The notes under the pieces: model-generated
The model's database searches: none
Seen by the model: the letters and a program-made list of their open reading frames with translations, nothing else
What the model was told of the DNA's origin: nothing
Assembly (NCBI GenBank): GCA_963575645.1
Contig: OY754470.1
Span: forward strand, 32,532,501 to 32,596,500
Direction: 5' to 3'
Length of the DNA: 64,000 bases
From: Xanthostigma xanthostigma
Taxonomy: Eukaryota; Arthropoda; Insecta; Raphidioptera; Raphidiidae
Shown: positions 62,691 through 64,000 of the stretch, piece after piece
How the letters are laid out: every line of letters begins with the position of its first letter
Position numbering within the stretch: position 1 is the stretch's first letter
Position numbers and translations under genes: made by a program

Positions 62691-64000
62691 GTGAAAAAAA
62701 TAGGAAATGATCAGTTTGCATTATCTTTTGAGAAAATGATCCAAACCTGTATGTTATAATATAAATAGACTTACCTTTGTAAAATAAAGCAATTTTTCCT
62801 TTAAGGACTTATTTGCACCTAATTGTCGTAAACCATGTAAAACTGCTTGTCTGCGTGAAAATGATAGTCAATATTCAGTTTGCATTTTCTTATGAGAGAA
62901 TGATCCAAACCTGAATGTTATAGTGTAAATAGACTTACCCTCATGAAATAAAGCACTTTTGCCTATAAGGACTCATTTGCATCTAATTGTCGTAAAGCAT
63001 GTAAAAACTGCTTGTCAGCGTTAAAATAATGGTTAATATGCAGTTTGCATTTTCTTATGAGAGAATGATCCAAACCTGAATGTTATAGTGTAAATAGACT
63101 TACCTTTGTAAAATAAAGCAATTTTGCCTATAAGGACTCATTTGCACGCAATTGTCGTGAAGCATGTAAAAACTGTTTGTCTGCGTTAAAATAATGGTTA
63201 ATATGCAGTTTGCATTTTCTTATGAGAGAATGATCCAACCCTGAATAATATAGTGAAAGTAGACTTACCTTTGTGAATAAAGCAATTTTGCCTATAAGGA
63301 CACATTTGCACCTAATTGTCATAAAGCATGTAAATACTGCTTGTCTGCGTGAAAAAAATAGGAAATGATCAGTTTGCATTATCTTTTGAGAAAATGATCC
63401 AAACCTGAATGTTATAATATAAATAGACTTACCTTTGTAAAATAAAGCAATTTTGCCTATAAGGACTCATTTGCACGCAATTGTCGTGAAGCATGTAAAA
63501 ACTGCTTGTTTGCGTAAAAATGATAGTAAATATGCAGTTTGCATTTTCTTATGAGAGAATGATCCAGCCCTGAATATTATAGTGAAAGTAGACTTACCTT
63601 TGTGAAATAAAGCAATTCTGCCTATTAGGACACATTTGCACCTAATTGTCATAAAGCATGTAAATACTTTTTGTCTGCGTGAAAATAATAGGAAATTATC
63701 AGTTTGCATTATCTTTTGAGAGAATGATCCAAACTTGAATGTTATAGTGTAAGTAGACTTACCTTCATGAAATAAAGCAATTTTGCCTATAAGGACTCAT
63801 TTGCACCTAATTGTCATAAAGCATGTAAATACTGCTTGTCTGAGTGAAAATAATAGGAAATGATCAGTTTGCATTATCTTTTGAGAAAATGATCCAAACC
63901 TGAATGTTATAGTGTAAATAGACTAACCTTTCTAAAATAAAGCAATTTTGCCTATAAGGACTCATTTGCACGCAATTGTCGTGAAGCATGTAAAAACTGC
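62691..64000 (+). repeat. Divergent satellite monomers at right edge
   Basis: Several units carry a changed unit start, GGAAATGATCAGTTTGC then ATTATCTTTTGAGA (62,700, 63,362, 63,697 and 63,858). They are mixed with near-standard units. Other private changes are GACACATTTGC, GCAATTCTGCC and TAAATACTGC. No gene is present. Confidence 0.85.

Larger units (their letters stand above)
38675..64000 (+). repeat. 165-bp satellite array, right arm
   Basis: This is the same satellite, in the same orientation and phase as the left arm, resuming directly after the transposon and running to the window end, about 153 copies by length. The subfamilies found on the left also occur here, so this is one array split by the insertion. 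The right arm is organised mainly in exact multiples of the monomer (1,485, 1,815 and 3,300 bp), while left-arm periods deviate by a few bases because of the 7-bp insertion variant. No gene or other interspersed element is seen in it. Confidence 0.97.

Noticed and set aside
63128..63709. Two minus-strand frames of 80-83 codons near the right edge
   Set aside because: They arise from chance loss of stops in divergent monomers, and the peptide is the same repeat peptide as elsewhere.
1..64000. CENP-B box, telomeric repeats (TTAGG or TTAGGG arrays), tRNA or rRNA genes
   Set aside because: None was seen on reading both strands. Centromeric or subtelomeric identity cannot be assigned from sequence alone.

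Overview
The window is almost entirely satellite DNA from a eukaryote, most likely an animal and plausibly an arthropod. An AT-rich repeat with a 165-bp unit runs head to tail, always in the same orientation, from base 1 to 36,947 and again from 38,675 to 64,000. By length this is roughly 375 copies. Apart from one transposon I see no genes, rRNA, tRNA, CRISPR array or telomeric repeat. The organism call rests on the satellite architecture and on the transposon protein, which resembles uncharacterised transposase-like proteins I associate with insect and cnidarian genomes. The species cannot be named from this sequence.

The monomers fall into at least five diagnostic subfamilies, called A to E here. 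They are arranged in nested higher-order repeats. Bases 1 to about 11,430 reappear at 18,338 to about 29,935. A 4,460-bp block is tandemly doubled at about 8,240-17,160. About 31,590-33,550 reappears at about 35,230-38,925. An 11-monomer (1,815 bp) period is seen at 39,375-42,745. A 20-monomer (3,300 bp) unit, itself containing a doubled 9-mer (1,485 bp), is tandem at about 45,580-52,180. About 51,000-53,500 is echoed at about 56,440-58,700. A recognisable five-monomer series recurs near 5.0, 18.0, 23.2, 27.6 and 61.3 kb, so both sides of the transposon belong to one lineage. The last 1.3 kb holds visibly more divergent monomers, as expected near an array edge.

The only non-satellite sequence is a 1,727-bp DNA transposon at 36,948-38,674. 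It has 32-bp perfect terminal inverted repeats, a 4-bp target-site duplication (AAAT), three internal copies of the terminal motif, and one intact 349-codon reading frame followed by an AATAAA signal. The protein keeps what look like the N-terminal and C-terminal parts of its family but appears to lack the central catalytic segment, in frame. A near-identical copy of the surrounding satellite at 33,304-33,307 preserves the empty target site. The insertion is therefore younger than the local satellite duplication, or was lost from the other copy by homogenisation.

Other points worth attention: almost every monomer carries a near-consensus 5' splice site on the minus strand and an AATAAA on the plus strand; lengths change by whole monomers between otherwise identical blocks; and one out-of-register 214-bp monomer sits where the long left-hand duplication gives way to a different arrangement.
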